From positions 1-64,000 of the forward strand of contig AUJT01000012.1 in the NCBI GenBank assembly GCA_000424365.1: 64,000 nucleotides of DNA, in the 5' to 3' direction. The stretch comes from Lachnospiraceae bacterium NK4A144 (GTDB lineage: Bacteria; Bacillota; Clostridia; Lachnospirales; Lachnospiraceae). A model generated the notes under the pieces. It worked only from the letters and a program-made list of their open reading frames with translations, searched no databases and was not told where the DNA came from. Below, in pieces: positions 15,644-27,400 of this stretch; position 1 is the first letter of the stretch; every line of letters begins with the position of its first letter. The translations under genes and the position numbers were made by a program.

Positions 15644-17140
15644 TTAAGCTTCGCTATCGGCAGACTCTGTTTTAGCTGATCTTGATTCAGATACTTCCTT
15701 TTCGGAGATCACGGAATTGATGGCGGCCTTTACAGGAGAGCCATATTTTTCTGAGTTTTCCTCAGTAAGTGTTTTACCCTGAACCAACTCAAACTCAACA
15801 CCTGTATCAACAGGCTCTTCATTTGCGAAGCTGTAATCCTTTCCGGGAAGAACAGCATTCATGATGATTCCTACGAGAGAACCGATCGCGAGACCTGAGA
15901 GGCTGATGGTTGCTGTTCCTACTGTGAAGGAGATGTTTCCTGCTGCTGAGTAGTTGATACCGATGGAAAGAACAAGGATGAGTGCTGCGATGATAACGTT
16001 GCGGCTCTTGCTGAAGTCTACCTTGTTTTCAACTACGTTTCTTACACCTACTGCGGAGATCATTCCGTAGAGTACGAGGGAGATACCGCCCATTGTAGCT
16101 GCCGGCATTACTTCGATGATCGCAGAGAACTTCGGGCAGAAGGACATGAGGATCGCAAAGCATGCTGCGAGACGGATAACCTTAGGGTCGTATACGCGTG
16201 TCAGTGTGAGAACACCGGTATTTTCTCCGTATGTTGTGTTTGCAGGTGCGCCGAAAAGGGATGCTACTGTTGTAGCGATACCGTCACCGGTAAGTGTTCT
16301 GTGGAGACCCGGATCTTTGATGAAGTTTTCACCAACTGTAGAAGAAATAGCGGATACATCACCGATGTGTTCCATCATTGTAGCGAAAGCGATGGGAACG
16401 ATGGTGAAGATAGATGTAATGAGCAGCGCTGTGTTTGTGTTTCCGCCTGTGAAGATGGAGAAAACAGTGCGGTTCATATCAAGAGGGCTGCCGATCCATG
16501 CTGCTTCTGCAACAGGAGTAAAGTCGATGATGCCGGCAGCGGTAGCTGCGAGGTAGGAACCTACGACACCGCAGATGATAGGGACGATCTTTATCATACC
16601 GCGACCCCAGATATTGCAGATAACGATTATAGCGATAGCTACAAGAGCAACCCACCAATGAGTGGAACAATTATCAACGGCTGACTGGGAAAGATTAAGA
16701 CCAATAGCGATAATGATAGGACCGGTTACGACCGGAGGGAAAAACTGCATAACTCTTTGAGCACCAAATGCTTTGAAAAGAGCTGCGAGAATGAGATAAA
16801 GAAGACCGGCGATAGCAACACCGAAACATGCATAGGGGAGAAGTTCTGGCTCTTTATTAGGAGCGATAGCGGCATAGCCTGCAAGAAATGCAAAAGAAGA
16901 ACCAAGAAAAGCGGGAACTTTACGCTTGGAAATGAGATGGAATAGTAAAGTACCGATTCCGGCAAATAACAGTGTTGTTGAAACGGAAAGACCGGTGAGA
17001 ACCGGAACAAGAACAGTGGAACCAAACATTGCAAACATGTGCTGGATACCAAGTGCTGTCATTCTTCCTGCTCCGAGGACGGTTGCATCATAGATGGGCT
17101 GATCGCCAATCGAGATGTTGCCTTTCTTTTTCAGATTCAT
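15644..17140 (-). CDS. uraA: Uracil/xanthine permease, NCS2 family
   Basis: 498-residue inner-membrane nucleobase transporter with about 14 helices. UraA-type signatures are visible: QFFPPVVTGPIIIAIGLNLS, TMMEHIGDVSAISS and the substrate loop NTTYGENTGVLTLTRVYDP. The NTTYGENTGV motif fits uracil permeases better than xanthine ones, but specificity is not certain. The C-terminal 60 residues are a charged cytoplasmic tail beyond the usual length. AGGAGG is 5-6 bases before the ATG. Single gene; a possible structured leader lies directly upstream (17161-17242). Confidence 0.9.
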   Translation of the reverse strand: MNLKKKGNISIGDQPIYDATVLGAGRMTALGIQHMFAMFGSTVLVPVLTGLSVSTTLLFAGIGTLLFHLISKRKVPAFLGSSFAFLAGYAAIAPNKEPELLPYACFGVAIAGLLYLILAALFKAFGAQRVMQFFPPVVTGPIIIAIGLNLSQSAVDNCSTHWWVALVAIAIIVICNIWGRGMIKIVPIICGVVGSYLAATAAGIIDFTPVAEAAWIGSPLDMNRTVFSIFTGGNTNTALLITSIFTIVPIAFATMMEHIGDVSAISSTVGENFIKDPGLHRTLTGDGIATTVASLFGAPANTTYGENTGVLTLTRVYDPKVIRLAACFAILMSFCPKFSAIIEVMPAATMGGISLVLYGMISAVGVRNVVENKVDFSKSRNVIIAALILVLSIGINYSAAGNISFTVGTATISLSGLAIGSLVGIIMNAVLPGKDYSFANEEPVDTGVEFELVQGKTLTEENSEKYGSPVKAAINSVISEKEVSESRSAKTESADSEA

Positions 17141-17160
17141 ATTTTCCTCCTTAGGTTAAA

Positions 17161-17242
17161 ACGGGTGAACATATGCCTTTATGGCATAGTATTGGCAGGC
17201 TATGCGAAGATTGTCGATGTCCATCCTCGGATGCCTGCCCGT
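17161..17242 (-). promoter_or_regulatory. Possible structured 5' leader of uraA
   Basis: On the minus strand, 20-100 bases ahead of the uraA start, GGCAGGC/GCCTGCC (17233-17239 with 17194-17200) and TATGCC/GGCATA (17172-17188) can pair, with a short self-complementary CATCCgaGGATG inside the first. It matches no riboswitch class I can recognise by eye. A pyrimidine-related control is plausible from the gene but not shown. Confidence 0.35.
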
Positions 17243-17359
17243 ACTTCTTGAGAGATTCTAATACAAAATCTTAAAAAAGGAAAGTATAAATATGAATTTT
17301 TTATTAATATTTTTTGTGCGAATTGATGAATTTTAATGTGTTTGTGTTGAAATAGTCAC

Positions 17360-17553
17360 GTGCCGAACATATAAGTATATCCTTCAACGGCTCGGACAGT
17401 ACTAAGCTCACGCACTGTCCTCATAAACACGGTAATTTAGTCTAAACTCGACGCTTTGCGTCTCAAACAGTTATCCTAAATTACCTATTCGGACAGTGTG
17501 TTCACTAAGTGCTGCCGGCTAATTGTTTCAGGATATACTTATCCGCTCGGCAC
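17360..17553. repeat. 194-base nested palindrome between uraA and the glycerol operon
   Basis: Outer arms of 24 bases (17360-17383 and 17530-17553; GTGCCGA...AAGTATATCCT) are complementary with three mismatches. Inside are further pairs: GCACTGTCC/GGACAGTG(17412-17420, 17491-17498), GGTAATTTAG/CTAAATTACC (17431-17440, 17476-17485) and an apical GACGC-TTT-GCGTC (17450-17462). The whole could fold as one long hairpin. No gene, T-run or clear target duplication is seen, so it may be a MITE-like element or a structured RNA. The rest of 17243-17594 shows only AT-rich DNA. Confidence 0.7.
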
Positions 17554-17594
17554 TTAGGTTTTAAACTCCAACAATAATTATTTATAACGCAGCT

Positions 17595-17960
17595 TCACTT
17601 AATCTCAACATTCCGCGTAGCAATCACCGGGACACCTGTACCTGCAACGTTTTCTATTACGATATCACCGATCTTTTTGGGAGCATCGATACGTGCAGCG
17701 TCGATTTCTTTCATGACATCAAAGATCTTGCTCTTTGGTATGTCGGATTTGGTCTTTACGGAGAGTCTTGGCTTGTCGCCGTTACGGATCACTACGGTGC
17801 TGGTAACGATCCTTGTGGGGTTCGTTACCTCTTTCTTTGCATAGCGTTCGCCGTTTGGACAGGTGTTTCCGGTGACGCTTGTGACTTCACCTTTGTCAAT
17901 CTCAACTGTGAGGAGGCAGCCCATAGGGCAGCCGATACACGTTAGTTCTCTTGTTTCCAT
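17595..17960 (-). CDS. DUF1667 protein of glycerol-3-phosphate oxidation cluster
   Basis: 121 residues with conserved cysteines in CIGCPMGC and NTCPNGERYA, typical of DUF1667. This family is regularly encoded after the two flavoproteins of an anaerobic-type glycerol-3-phosphate dehydrogenase, and the four-cysteine pattern suggests a small metal or Fe-S site that could act as electron carrier (inference; the function is unproven). Starts 30 bases after the glpB-like gene, with AAAGGAG 9 bases before the ATG. Last gene of the operon. Confidence 0.88.
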   Translation of the reverse strand: METRELTCIGCPMGCLLTVEIDKGEVTSVTGNTCPNGERYAKKEVTNPTRIVTSTVVIRNGDKPRLSVKTKSDIPKSKIFDVMKEIDAARIDAPKKIGDIVIENVAGTGVPVIATRNVEIK

Positions 17961-17990
17961 TTTGTATAGCTCCTTTCTTCCCTAAGGGCA

Positions 17991-19256
17991 TCAGTCCTTT
18001 TCGATCTTTACAGTTATAGTTTTAAGGTCTTTAAAATCCTTAAGTTTCGCTTTTTGCAGGATCACGTTTTCCATTTCTCCGGGAGCCAGTACACGTTTTT
18101 TATTGTGCATGACTCTTTCGTCATTAAAATATACGCTTACGTAGGAATCCTGATAAACAGCGCCTACACGGAATCTGACTGTCAGGAGATCATCCATGCG
18201 GTTTACGTTTATGGTTGACGGAACAGTGTATCGTGCGCCGTCTGTTGCGATGAGTTTTATCTCGTTCCCTTCGGATCCCTTACCGCCTGCCTGTACGTAT
18301 TTTGCGGCATTTTCGCCGGCCCTCTTTGCTTCTTCTGAAACGTAATCTACGAGGTCATGTACGTGCAGGACATTTCCGCAGGCAAATACGCCTGGAATAC
18401 TGGTTTCGAGGCTTTCGTTTACCACAGGACCGTTTGTTATCGGATTCATCTCGACACCGGCGCTTCTCGAAAGCTCGTTTTCAGGGATGAGTCCTACGGA
18501 GAGCAGGAGAGTATCGCAAGTGTACCTTTCCTCTGTTCCCGGGATTGGTTTGCGGTCAGGACCGACTTCTGCGATAGTCACGGCGGTGACTCTTTCTTTT
18601 CCCTCAATGTCGATAACTGTGTGGGAGAGCTTCAGCGGGATGCCGTAATCGTCAAGGCACTGCACGATATTTCTCTTTAAGCCGCCGGAATAGGGCATCA
18701 CTTCTGCAACGACCTTTACCTTTGCTCCTTCAAGAGTCATGCGGCGTGCCATGATGAGACCGATATCACCGGAACCTAAGATGACAACTTCGCGTCCGGG
18801 GAGATAACCCTCGATATTTACGAGTCTCTGAGCCGTACCTGCGGAGAAAATGCCGGCAGGACGATAGCCCGGAGTGTTAAGCGCTCCTCTGGGACGTTCT
18901 CTGCATCCCATGGCAAGGACAACAGCGCCGGCTTTTATCTGTATCATACCGTCTGTGCGGTTCATTGCAGTTACTATGCGGTCTGCAGAGATATCCATGA
19001 CCATTGTGTTTAATTTATATTCGATTCCGAGGTCGTATACTTCCTTTTCAAAGCGGTAAGCGTACTCCGGACCGGTTAGTTCTTCCTTAAAGGTATGGAG
19101 ACCGAAACCGTTATGGATGCACTGATTCAGGATCCCACCGAGTTCGTGATCACGTTCAAGGATCAGGATGCTGTCTGTTCCGGCTTTTTTTGCTGCGGCT
19201 GCAGCTGCGAGACCTGCCGGACCGCCTCCGATTATGACAATATCGTAAGATAACAT
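17991..19256 (-). CDS. GlpB-like FAD/NAD(P)-dependent oxidoreductase
   Basis: 421-residue pyridine-nucleotide-disulfide-type flavoprotein. FAD-binding GGGPAGLAAA is at the N terminus, a second nucleotide site is VVILGSGDIGLIMARR, and a late FAD motif is PGVFACGNVLHVHDL. It probably accepts electrons from the adjacent GlpA-like subunit and passes them on. Its start codon overlaps the stop of that gene (TAATG), a sign of coupled translation and a complex. It is distinct from E. coli GlpB in fold details; many Firmicutes carry this version. The C-terminal 100 residues include a cap domain I cannot name. Confidence 0.85.
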   Translation of the reverse strand: MLSYDIVIIGGGPAGLAAAAAAKKAGTDSILILERDHELGGILNQCIHNGFGLHTFKEELTGPEYAYRFEKEVYDLGIEYKLNTMVMDISADRIVTAMNRTDGMIQIKAGAVVLAMGCRERPRGALNTPGYRPAGIFSAGTAQRLVNIEGYLPGREVVILGSGDIGLIMARRMTLEGAKVKVVAEVMPYSGGLKRNIVQCLDDYGIPLKLSHTVIDIEGKERVTAVTIAEVGPDRKPIPGTEERYTCDTLLLSVGLIPENELSRSAGVEMNPITNGPVVNESLETSIPGVFACGNVLHVHDLVDYVSEEAKRAGENAAKYVQAGGKGSEGNEIKLIATDGARYTVPSTINVNRMDDLLTVRFRVGAVYQDSYVSVYFNDERVMHNKKRVLAPGEMENVILQKAKLKDFKDLKTITVKIEKD

Positions 19257-20710
19257 TATTCGTCTCCTTTCATTGCCTTTGTGCGCTCAAGAACTATGTT
19301 TGAACTGCCTCCGCTCTTTGTGATCTTTTCCATAGGGATACCGAGTTCACGGTTTATGATCTCCATTACTCGCGGACTGCAGAAACCTGCCTGACATCTG
19401 CCCATTCCGGCACGGGTACGTCTCTTTACACCGTCAAGAGAGCGAGCACCTAAAGGTCTATGAATGGCATCTAATATTTCTCCCTCTGAAATGGATTCAC
19501 AGCGGCAAATGATATTTCCGTATGCGGGATCCTTCTTTATCAGTTCGTTTCGTTCTTCCAGAGTCATGACCTTTGGATCAACGATGCCTTTTCGTTTGCC
19601 GTTCCAGTTTTCCTTCTTTTCGGGTTTTTCTATGTCTGCGATAATACCTGCGACCATCTCTCCGATAGCCGGACTGGAAGTGAGTCCCGGAGACTCAATT
19701 CCTGCGCAGTCGATAAAGTGAGGCGCATCAGGGAGCTCTTTAATGATAAATTCGTGGTGGTCTTCATGAGCCCTAAGACCTGCAAAGCTTGTGATGACTT
19801 TACGCGCAACCGGCAGATCCTTTACGTGAAGTGATGCTTTTGAAATAAGGTCATCGATTCCTTCCTGAGTAGTAGCTGTGGCTTCCTTGTCAGTGATGTC
19901 GATAGCGGTAGGACCTACGATGAGGTTTCCATGAACTGTCGGTGATACAAGGACACCTTTACCGAGTTTAGTGGGCTGTGGGAAGATGGTGTGTGTTACG
20001 TGTGAACCCATTTCTTTATCGAGGAGGCAGTAATCGCCGCGTCTCGGCGTGATGTGGATCTTTTCTGCGGAAACCATGTTGTGGAAGATATCAGCATGGA
20101 CACCTGCGGCGTTCACAACGTATCTTGCGGTATATTCACCATTATTTGTGCGTATGTGCCAGAGTCCGTCATCTTTGCGTTTAAGAGTTTCTACTTCTGT
20201 ATTGAATCGGAAATCAACGCCGTTTACATTGGCATTTTCAGCCATGGCGATATTTAGGATAAAAGGACATACGATACCACCGGTTGGAGCGTAGAGCGCA
20301 CCTTCGACGTTGTCGGAAAGGTTTGGTTCGAGCTCAAGGACTTCTTCGCGGGATAATATCTTCAAACCCTTGACTCCGTTTGCAACGCCTCTGTTATAAA
20401 GGTCTTTCAGACCATCAAGTTCCTCTTTATGGATGCAGACTACGAGCGAACCATTTCTCTTAAAAGGTATATCAAGATCTTTTGAGAGTTCGTCCATCAT
20501 TTCGTTGCCTCTCACGTTTAGTTTCGCCATGAGAGAACCTTCGGGGGCATCGAAACCTGCGTGGATTATGGCACTGTTTGCTTTGCTGGTGCCGGCGCAT
20601 ACGTCCTCGGCTTTTTCGAGGACACAGACATTTAGTTTATACTTTGAGAGCTCGCGCGCTGAAGCTGCTCCGCTGACGCCTGCTCCGATGATGATCACAT
20701 CGTATGTCAT
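19256..20710 (-). CDS. GlpA-like FAD-dependent glycerol-3-phosphate dehydrogenase with BFD [2Fe-2S] domain
   Basis: 484 residues. The N-terminal DAO fold (IIGAGVSGAASARELS) binds FAD and oxidises glycerol-3-phosphate to dihydroxyacetone phosphate. The C-terminal part (about 400-484) has the BFD-like iron-sulfur cysteines in IICRCES and GRCQAGFCSP, as in GlpA of the anaerobic enzyme. First gene of a three-gene operon with the GlpB-like and DUF1667 proteins. AAAGGAG is 8-9 bases before the ATG. The promoter at 21016-21044 and an early leader terminator suggest control by GlpP antitermination. Confidence 0.88.
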   Translation of the reverse strand: MTYDVIIIGAGVSGAASARELSKYKLNVCVLEKAEDVCAGTSKANSAIIHAGFDAPEGSLMAKLNVRGNEMMDELSKDLDIPFKRNGSLVVCIHKEELDGLKDLYNRGVANGVKGLKILSREEVLELEPNLSDNVEGALYAPTGGIVCPFILNIAMAENANVNGVDFRFNTEVETLKRKDDGLWHIRTNNGEYTARYVVNAAGVHADIFHNMVSAEKIHITPRRGDYCLLDKEMGSHVTHTIFPQPTKLGKGVLVSPTVHGNLIVGPTAIDITDKEATATTQEGIDDLISKASLHVKDLPVARKVITSFAGLRAHEDHHEFIIKELPDAPHFIDCAGIESPGLTSSPAIGEMVAGIIADIEKPEKKENWNGKRKGIVDPKVMTLEERNELIKKDPAYGNIICRCESISEGEILDAIHRPLGARSLDGVKRRTRAGMGRCQAGFCSPRVMEIINRELGIPMEKITKSGGSSNIVLERTKAMKGDE

Positions 20711-20885
20711 TTGTTGTTGCTCCTTTCTCTTACCTTGTGTCTTGGATGATATTTGAAGAAGATGAAGTTCGGATAAATATCTCTCTTTTACGTTCTATTG
20801 TTTTTATCGGATGCTTAGGGAAATATTTATCCAAGTTTCATATAGGAAATGCAGATTCAATAAAATCGAAGATACCTCGTTATCC

Positions 20886-20909
20886 ACGTGCATCGCATCC
20901 AATGCACGT
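20886..20909 (-). promoter_or_regulatory. Second hairpin in the glpA leader
   Basis: ACGTGCAT (20886-20893) pairs perfectly with ATGCACGT (20902-20909) across an 8-base loop. It lies downstream of the leader terminator on the minus-strand transcript, and could be part of an antitermination or stability structure. Confidence 0.4.
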
Positions 20910-20924
20910 AAAACATTGCTATTA

Positions 20925-20985
20925 AGGAAAAAAGAAGGAGTCACCAATCAGACACGCTTCCCGCGTGTTGACCGATGACTCCTTC
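20925..20985 (-). terminator. Leader terminator (attenuator) of glpA operon, candidate GlpP target
   Basis: On the minus strand, GAAGGAGTCA pairs with TGACTCCTTC (20976-20985 with 20934-20943), inner ACACGC/GCGTGT (20952-20968) extends it, and TTCTTTTTT follows. It begins about 20 bases after the predicted start of the glpA transcript, so it would abort transcription unless antiterminated. It could also end read-through from glpF, 180 bases upstream. glpP is encoded in the same cluster. Confidence 0.75.
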
Positions 20986-21015
20986 TCTGCATCATTATCT
21001 TATTTAGTTAATATA

Positions 21016-21044
21016 AATATAAAACCCTATACCCTGTTTGTAAA
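21016..21044 (-). promoter_or_regulatory. Promoter of the glpA-glpB-DUF1667 operon
   Basis: On the minus strand: TTTACA (21044-21039), a 17-base spacer, TATATT (21021-21016). Predicted start near 21008 gives a leader of about 300 bases. The rest of this 450-base stretch is AT-rich with no gene. Confidence 0.65.
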
Positions 21045-21122
21045 TGTGTAAAGTAAATTTTTTTTTACTGTTTAGAAATACCCGGTGATTAAAAGATAAT
21101 TGTGCATTTTGTATTGCTAAGC

Positions 21123-21152
21123 ATTATGCGGAAATTCCCGCTTCCGCATAAT
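21123..21152 (-). repeat. Stem-loop just after glpF
   Basis: ATTATGCGGA pairs perfectly with TCCGCATAAT (21143-21152). It starts 13 bases beyond the glpF stop. There is no T-run, so it is more likely a 3' end stabiliser or weak terminator than a strong terminator. Confidence 0.45.
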
Positions 21153-21164
21153 GGAATAGCCTGA

Positions 21165-21893
21165 TCAGTGGAATACACCTGCTGAAATGAGTCCGCCGTA
21201 GAGAAGCGCTGCGAGGACTGTTCCAACGATAGGAGCGAGAGCGGGGATCCATGCGTAACCCCAGTCGGCATCTCTTTCGCCCGGGCAAAGGAGAGCGTAT
21301 GCAAGACGAGGTGCTGTATCTCTGGCTGCGTTCATTGCGTATCCTGTAAGTCCTCCAAATGAAAGACCGATGGACATGATGAGAGCGAATACCAGGAACT
21401 TTCCGCCTACGTCTGAGCAGTCAACAACCTGACCGATACCGAGGATAGTGAACATTAGGAAGAATCCGCAGATGCACTCGGAAAGGAAGTTAAGTACGGT
21501 ATTTCGGGAGGACGGTCCTGTGCAGAAACATCCGCGCTTTACAGCTGCTTCGGGGGTAGCTTTGAGCTGATCATTGTACATAACGATCAGGATAGCTGCA
21601 CCGATGAAACCTCCGAGAAGCTGTGCAATGATGTAGCATGGAACGAGACTCCATGAAACACTTCCGTTTACAGCGAGTGCTATTGTTACAGAGGGATTGA
21701 AGTGTGCTCCTGATGCTGCACCAAAGCAGAAAGCAGGAAGCAGAACTGCAAGTCCCCAGCCGATACCGATATGAACGGTATTTCCGCCCTTCATTCCGGA
21801 CTTATTAAGTGAGATATTACAGCAAACACCATCACCGAGCATTACAAGCATTGCAGTACCGATAAGCTCAGCTAAAAATATTTTCATATCCAT
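21165..21893 (-). CDS. glpF: Glycerol uptake facilitator (aquaglyceroporin)
   Basis: 242-residue MIP-family channel with six helices that lets glycerol into the cell. The two pore boxes are altered: GAHFNPSVTIAL has NPS in place of the first NPA, and MNAARDTAPR has NAA in place of the second NPA, while the selectivity Arg is kept. Such variants occur in Firmicutes GlpF-like channels and may shift selectivity. GGGAGGG is 6 bases before the ATG. It follows glpK by 40 bases on the same strand, so it is co-transcribed with glpP and glpK. Confidence 0.9.
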   Translation of the reverse strand: MDMKIFLAELIGTAMLVMLGDGVCCNISLNKSGMKGGNTVHIGIGWGLAVLLPAFCFGAASGAHFNPSVTIALAVNGSVSWSLVPCYIIAQLLGGFIGAAILIVMYNDQLKATPEAAVKRGCFCTGPSSRNTVLNFLSECICGFFLMFTILGIGQVVDCSDVGGKFLVFALIMSIGLSFGGLTGYAMNAARDTAPRLAYALLCPGERDADWGYAWIPALAPIVGTVLAALLYGGLISAGVFH

Positions 21894-21933
21894 AAGTACC
21901 CTCCCTAATTATTAAATTTTTGTCCTAATTAAA

Positions 21934-24035
<2,102 letters not shown>

Positions 24036-24046
<11 letters not shown>

Positions 24047-24149
24047 GCGCGACTCCTAATGTACAATTTTTTGCTTTTGCCCCTGTTGTTGCATAATAAA
24101 AGAACACAGCATCATACTCAGGGCAGTACAAAAACTGCTCGGTCGCCAT
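24036..24149 (-). CDS. Possible leader peptide overlapping glpP start
   Basis: A 37-residue frame (MATEQFLYCPEYDAVFFYY...) begins in the glpP leader and ends 11 bases inside glpP in another frame. Its Shine-Dalgarno site is weak. It may be a leader peptide that couples to glpP or simply chance; no homologue is recognised. Confidence 0.2.
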
Positions 24150-24305
24150 GTTCTCTCGTCTCAGGTGGCAATTCATTCAACTGTGTTTACTTTATCATAC
24201 AATTGGGCAAAATGCAACATATAATCGAAAATTTGCGGATATAAAATAATATAATGCACAAACAGGAAAATGAAACTCGGGAATTAATAAAGCAAAATGC
24301 CCAAC

Positions 24306-24399
24306 TATAATAAGGACGAGGGTTTGTGATTAAGAACAATGTGTTGTTAATCATTTTGATGCTGTAAAACGTGAGAACGTTTTGCGGCATCTCTTTTTT
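24306..24399 (+). promoter_or_regulatory. Leader with intrinsic terminator ahead of hybrid kinase
   Basis: A TATAAT box (24306-24311, weak -35) is followed by a TGATTAA/TTAATCA stem-loop and then a strong terminator: GATGC..AAAACG-TGAGAA-CGTTTT..GCATC (24358-24391) plus TCTTTTTT. No + strand gene lies upstream to need a terminator, since glpP is divergent, so this is best read as an attenuator of the kinase gene at 24472. 24150-24305 is AT-rich and otherwise empty. Confidence 0.6.
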
Positions 24400-24471
24400 G
24401 TGAATAAAGAAATGCCGATAAAAAACCTAAATGGATTCTTTTCACAAAAGAGAAGAGGGGTAGTTTTACAG

Positions 24472-27400
24472 ATGAAAAAGACGAGGATCCTGGATTGGTT
24501 AAAATATGATACGGATAGAGCCTTTTGGATGGTTGTTATCTGTGCGGCAGGTCTCATTTTGAATCTGGCATTTATGTTTCAGAATGACGGCCTGTTAAGC
24601 GTGCAGTTTACAGGAACACTGTTGGTATCATCTATCTGCGGTGGCTTTTCAGGGGCGACTGTCACGTTATTGTCTTATTTCATTCTCGCCATTACTACGG
24701 GAGCAGGAGTCGGTAAGGGAGTTTTTTTGCTTTTGATCTGCCTGTTGGCGTCTATATTTTCTGCTAAAGGGTGGTTTAGAACTGTTCGCGGTGTTTTCGG
24801 ATATATCGTGCTGATCACCAGTGTAGAAGAGCTATTTATGTTTGTAGTCTATGCTGCGGAATCATATATCGGTGGCAAGGATGCATCCGCTGTTTTAGCG
24901 GGGATGATACGATCGTTTGGCCGTATAATCCCCGGCGTACTCCTTGCGGTTATGCTGATACTTCTTTTTTATAGATATGCACCGGATCGTATTTTGCTCT
25001 TTTTCGGAAACAGTCAGCATTATATAAAGGACAAGAATCTCCGTAAGCATGTAGAGAAGAATATATTTGACAGTGCACACGGATCACTTAGGCGTAAGAT
25101 AACGACGATCATCCTGGTCACTGCAACGACTATGATGATCGCATCTGTAATATTCGTAAATATTCTGATCGTGAACACGATGAACGGAACAATCTCTTTG
25201 CAGCTGGATTTTTGGAAAAAGGAGGCGCACAGACGAGTTGGAGAAATAACATATGAGCAGTGGAAAGACGAATATCTGAATCTTGGTCTGGATGGAGAAA
25301 AATCTCTTAAAACGGCAAAAGAAAAAGAAGATGAAGTGATTGAAAAGATAGAAGAACTTCAGAGCCTGCCGGAGGGAATATCACCGAAAGCAAGGCAGAA
25401 GATAAATGAATTAAAACAGACTATCATAGGTCAGTCAAAAGTGACGAGTACTGAAGAAGATGAGGAAGAAGATGCACACATGGTATTAAATACACTGAAA
25501 AATCAGTTTTCCTTTTACCTTCAGATGATCTTTTCTTTATTAATGGTAGAGATGGTGCTCGTAATCCTAATAGATGCATATGCTCAGAGAAAGATAGTCC
25601 GCCCTATCCTTGGCGTAGCATCTGCGATGGATCAGCTGGCGTATAACAGTGATGAAGAGCGGCGGGAGAGCCTCGCAAAGATACATGCAATGGAAGTAAA
25701 GACCGGTGATGAAGTGGAGTCACTGTACCATGCGGTAGATAAGACTGCGTCGGAACTTCTGACTTATATCGCGGATAAGGAAAAGCAGGTTTTGCTGGAA
25801 AATGAGTTAAAGATCGCAAAGGCAGCGAATGATGCAAAGACGAGCTTTTTGTCCAATATGTCTCATGAGATCAGAACTCCTATAAATGCTGTACTCGGAA
25901 TGGATGAAATGATCCTTCGTGAATCTGAGGATCAGACTATACTCAGATACGCAAAAAATATACAAAGTGCAGGAAAAACACTACTCGGTCTCATAAATGA
26001 TATCCTGGATTTCTCAAAGATAGAGGCAGGAAAAATGGAGATAATCCCGGTTGATTATGAGCTGAGTTCTGTGGTCAACGATCTTGTAAATATGATCCGG
26101 AGCAGGGTTGATGCGAAGAAACTGGATCTGATAGTGGATGTAGACCCTGAGATGCCGCATCTTCTCAGAGGAGATGAGATACGACTAAAGCAGGTTGTGC
26201 TGAATATCCTTACAAATGCAGTCAAATACACGGAAAAAGGAAGTGTAACTCTTGCTATAAAATATGAAAAAAAGAATGAGGAAAAAATTGACCTGAAAAT
26301 TTCTGTGAAAGATACGGGAGCCGGTATAAAAGAAGAAGATGTAAAGAAACTTTTTGCGCCTTTTGAGAGGATCGAGGAGGAGAAAAACCGTACAATAGAA
26401 GGAACCGGCCTCGGAATGAGCATCACTCAGAAATTACTGGGACTCATGGACAGTAAACTGGAATTGGATAGTGTATATGGAGAAGGATCCGATTTTCATT
26501 TCTCTGTTCCGCAGATAGTTAACAGTTGGGAAGCAGTCGGAGATATTTCTCTTAATTTTGACAGATCGTTTAGTGATCAGCCTCGTTATCAGGAGAGTTT
26601 CAAGGCTCCTAAGGCAGAGATACTGGTAGTTGATGATACGGAAATGAATTTAACGGTAGTTCGAGGACTGCTGAAAAAGACTGACGTAAAGATCGACACG
26701 GCTACAAGCGGAAGGCAGTGCCTGAAGATGATCGCAGAGAAGCGGTATGACATAATCTTTTTGGATCACAGGATGCCGGAGCTTGACGGCATGGAGACAC
26801 TGGCTCTCATACGGAAAGATCATGACCATCCAAATCAGGAGACACCGATAGTCGCTTTGACGGCAAATGCCATTTCCGGTGCGAGAGAAAATTATATAAG
26901 TGCAGGTTTTGTGGACTATATGACGAAGCCCATAGACAGTGCCCGGTTAGAAAGGGCGATGATCGGACTGCTTCCACCTGAAAAGGTTGAAATAATACAG
27001 ATTGATGAGTCGCAGGATATTGATGAGATTGAGAAACTTGAGCCGTGGGTTACTGAACTTAATGGGATTGATCACAGAACGGGTATACGTAATACAGGGT
27101 CTGCAGAAGATTTTATGAAAGCGTTACAACTTTTTGCAGATAACATATCAGAAAATATAAAAAATATCCGATTATTTTATGAGAGGGAAGATTTTCATAA
27201 TTATAATATAAAGGTTCATTCGTTAAAAAGTTCTGCAAGGATGATAGGAGCATCGGAACTGTCGAAATTGGCGGAAGAACTGGAAAATGCCAGTGTTGAC
27301 GGGGCTATAGATGATGCAGAGATCGGAGAAAAAACACCGGTTCTTTTAAGAGAATATGAAAAGTATCTGGAGATATTGGCTCCATTTATCCATGATGATA

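Noticed and set aside
24382-24471. Longer N terminus for the hybrid kinase
   Set aside because: It would start with TTG inside the terminator stem and has no Shine-Dalgarno site.
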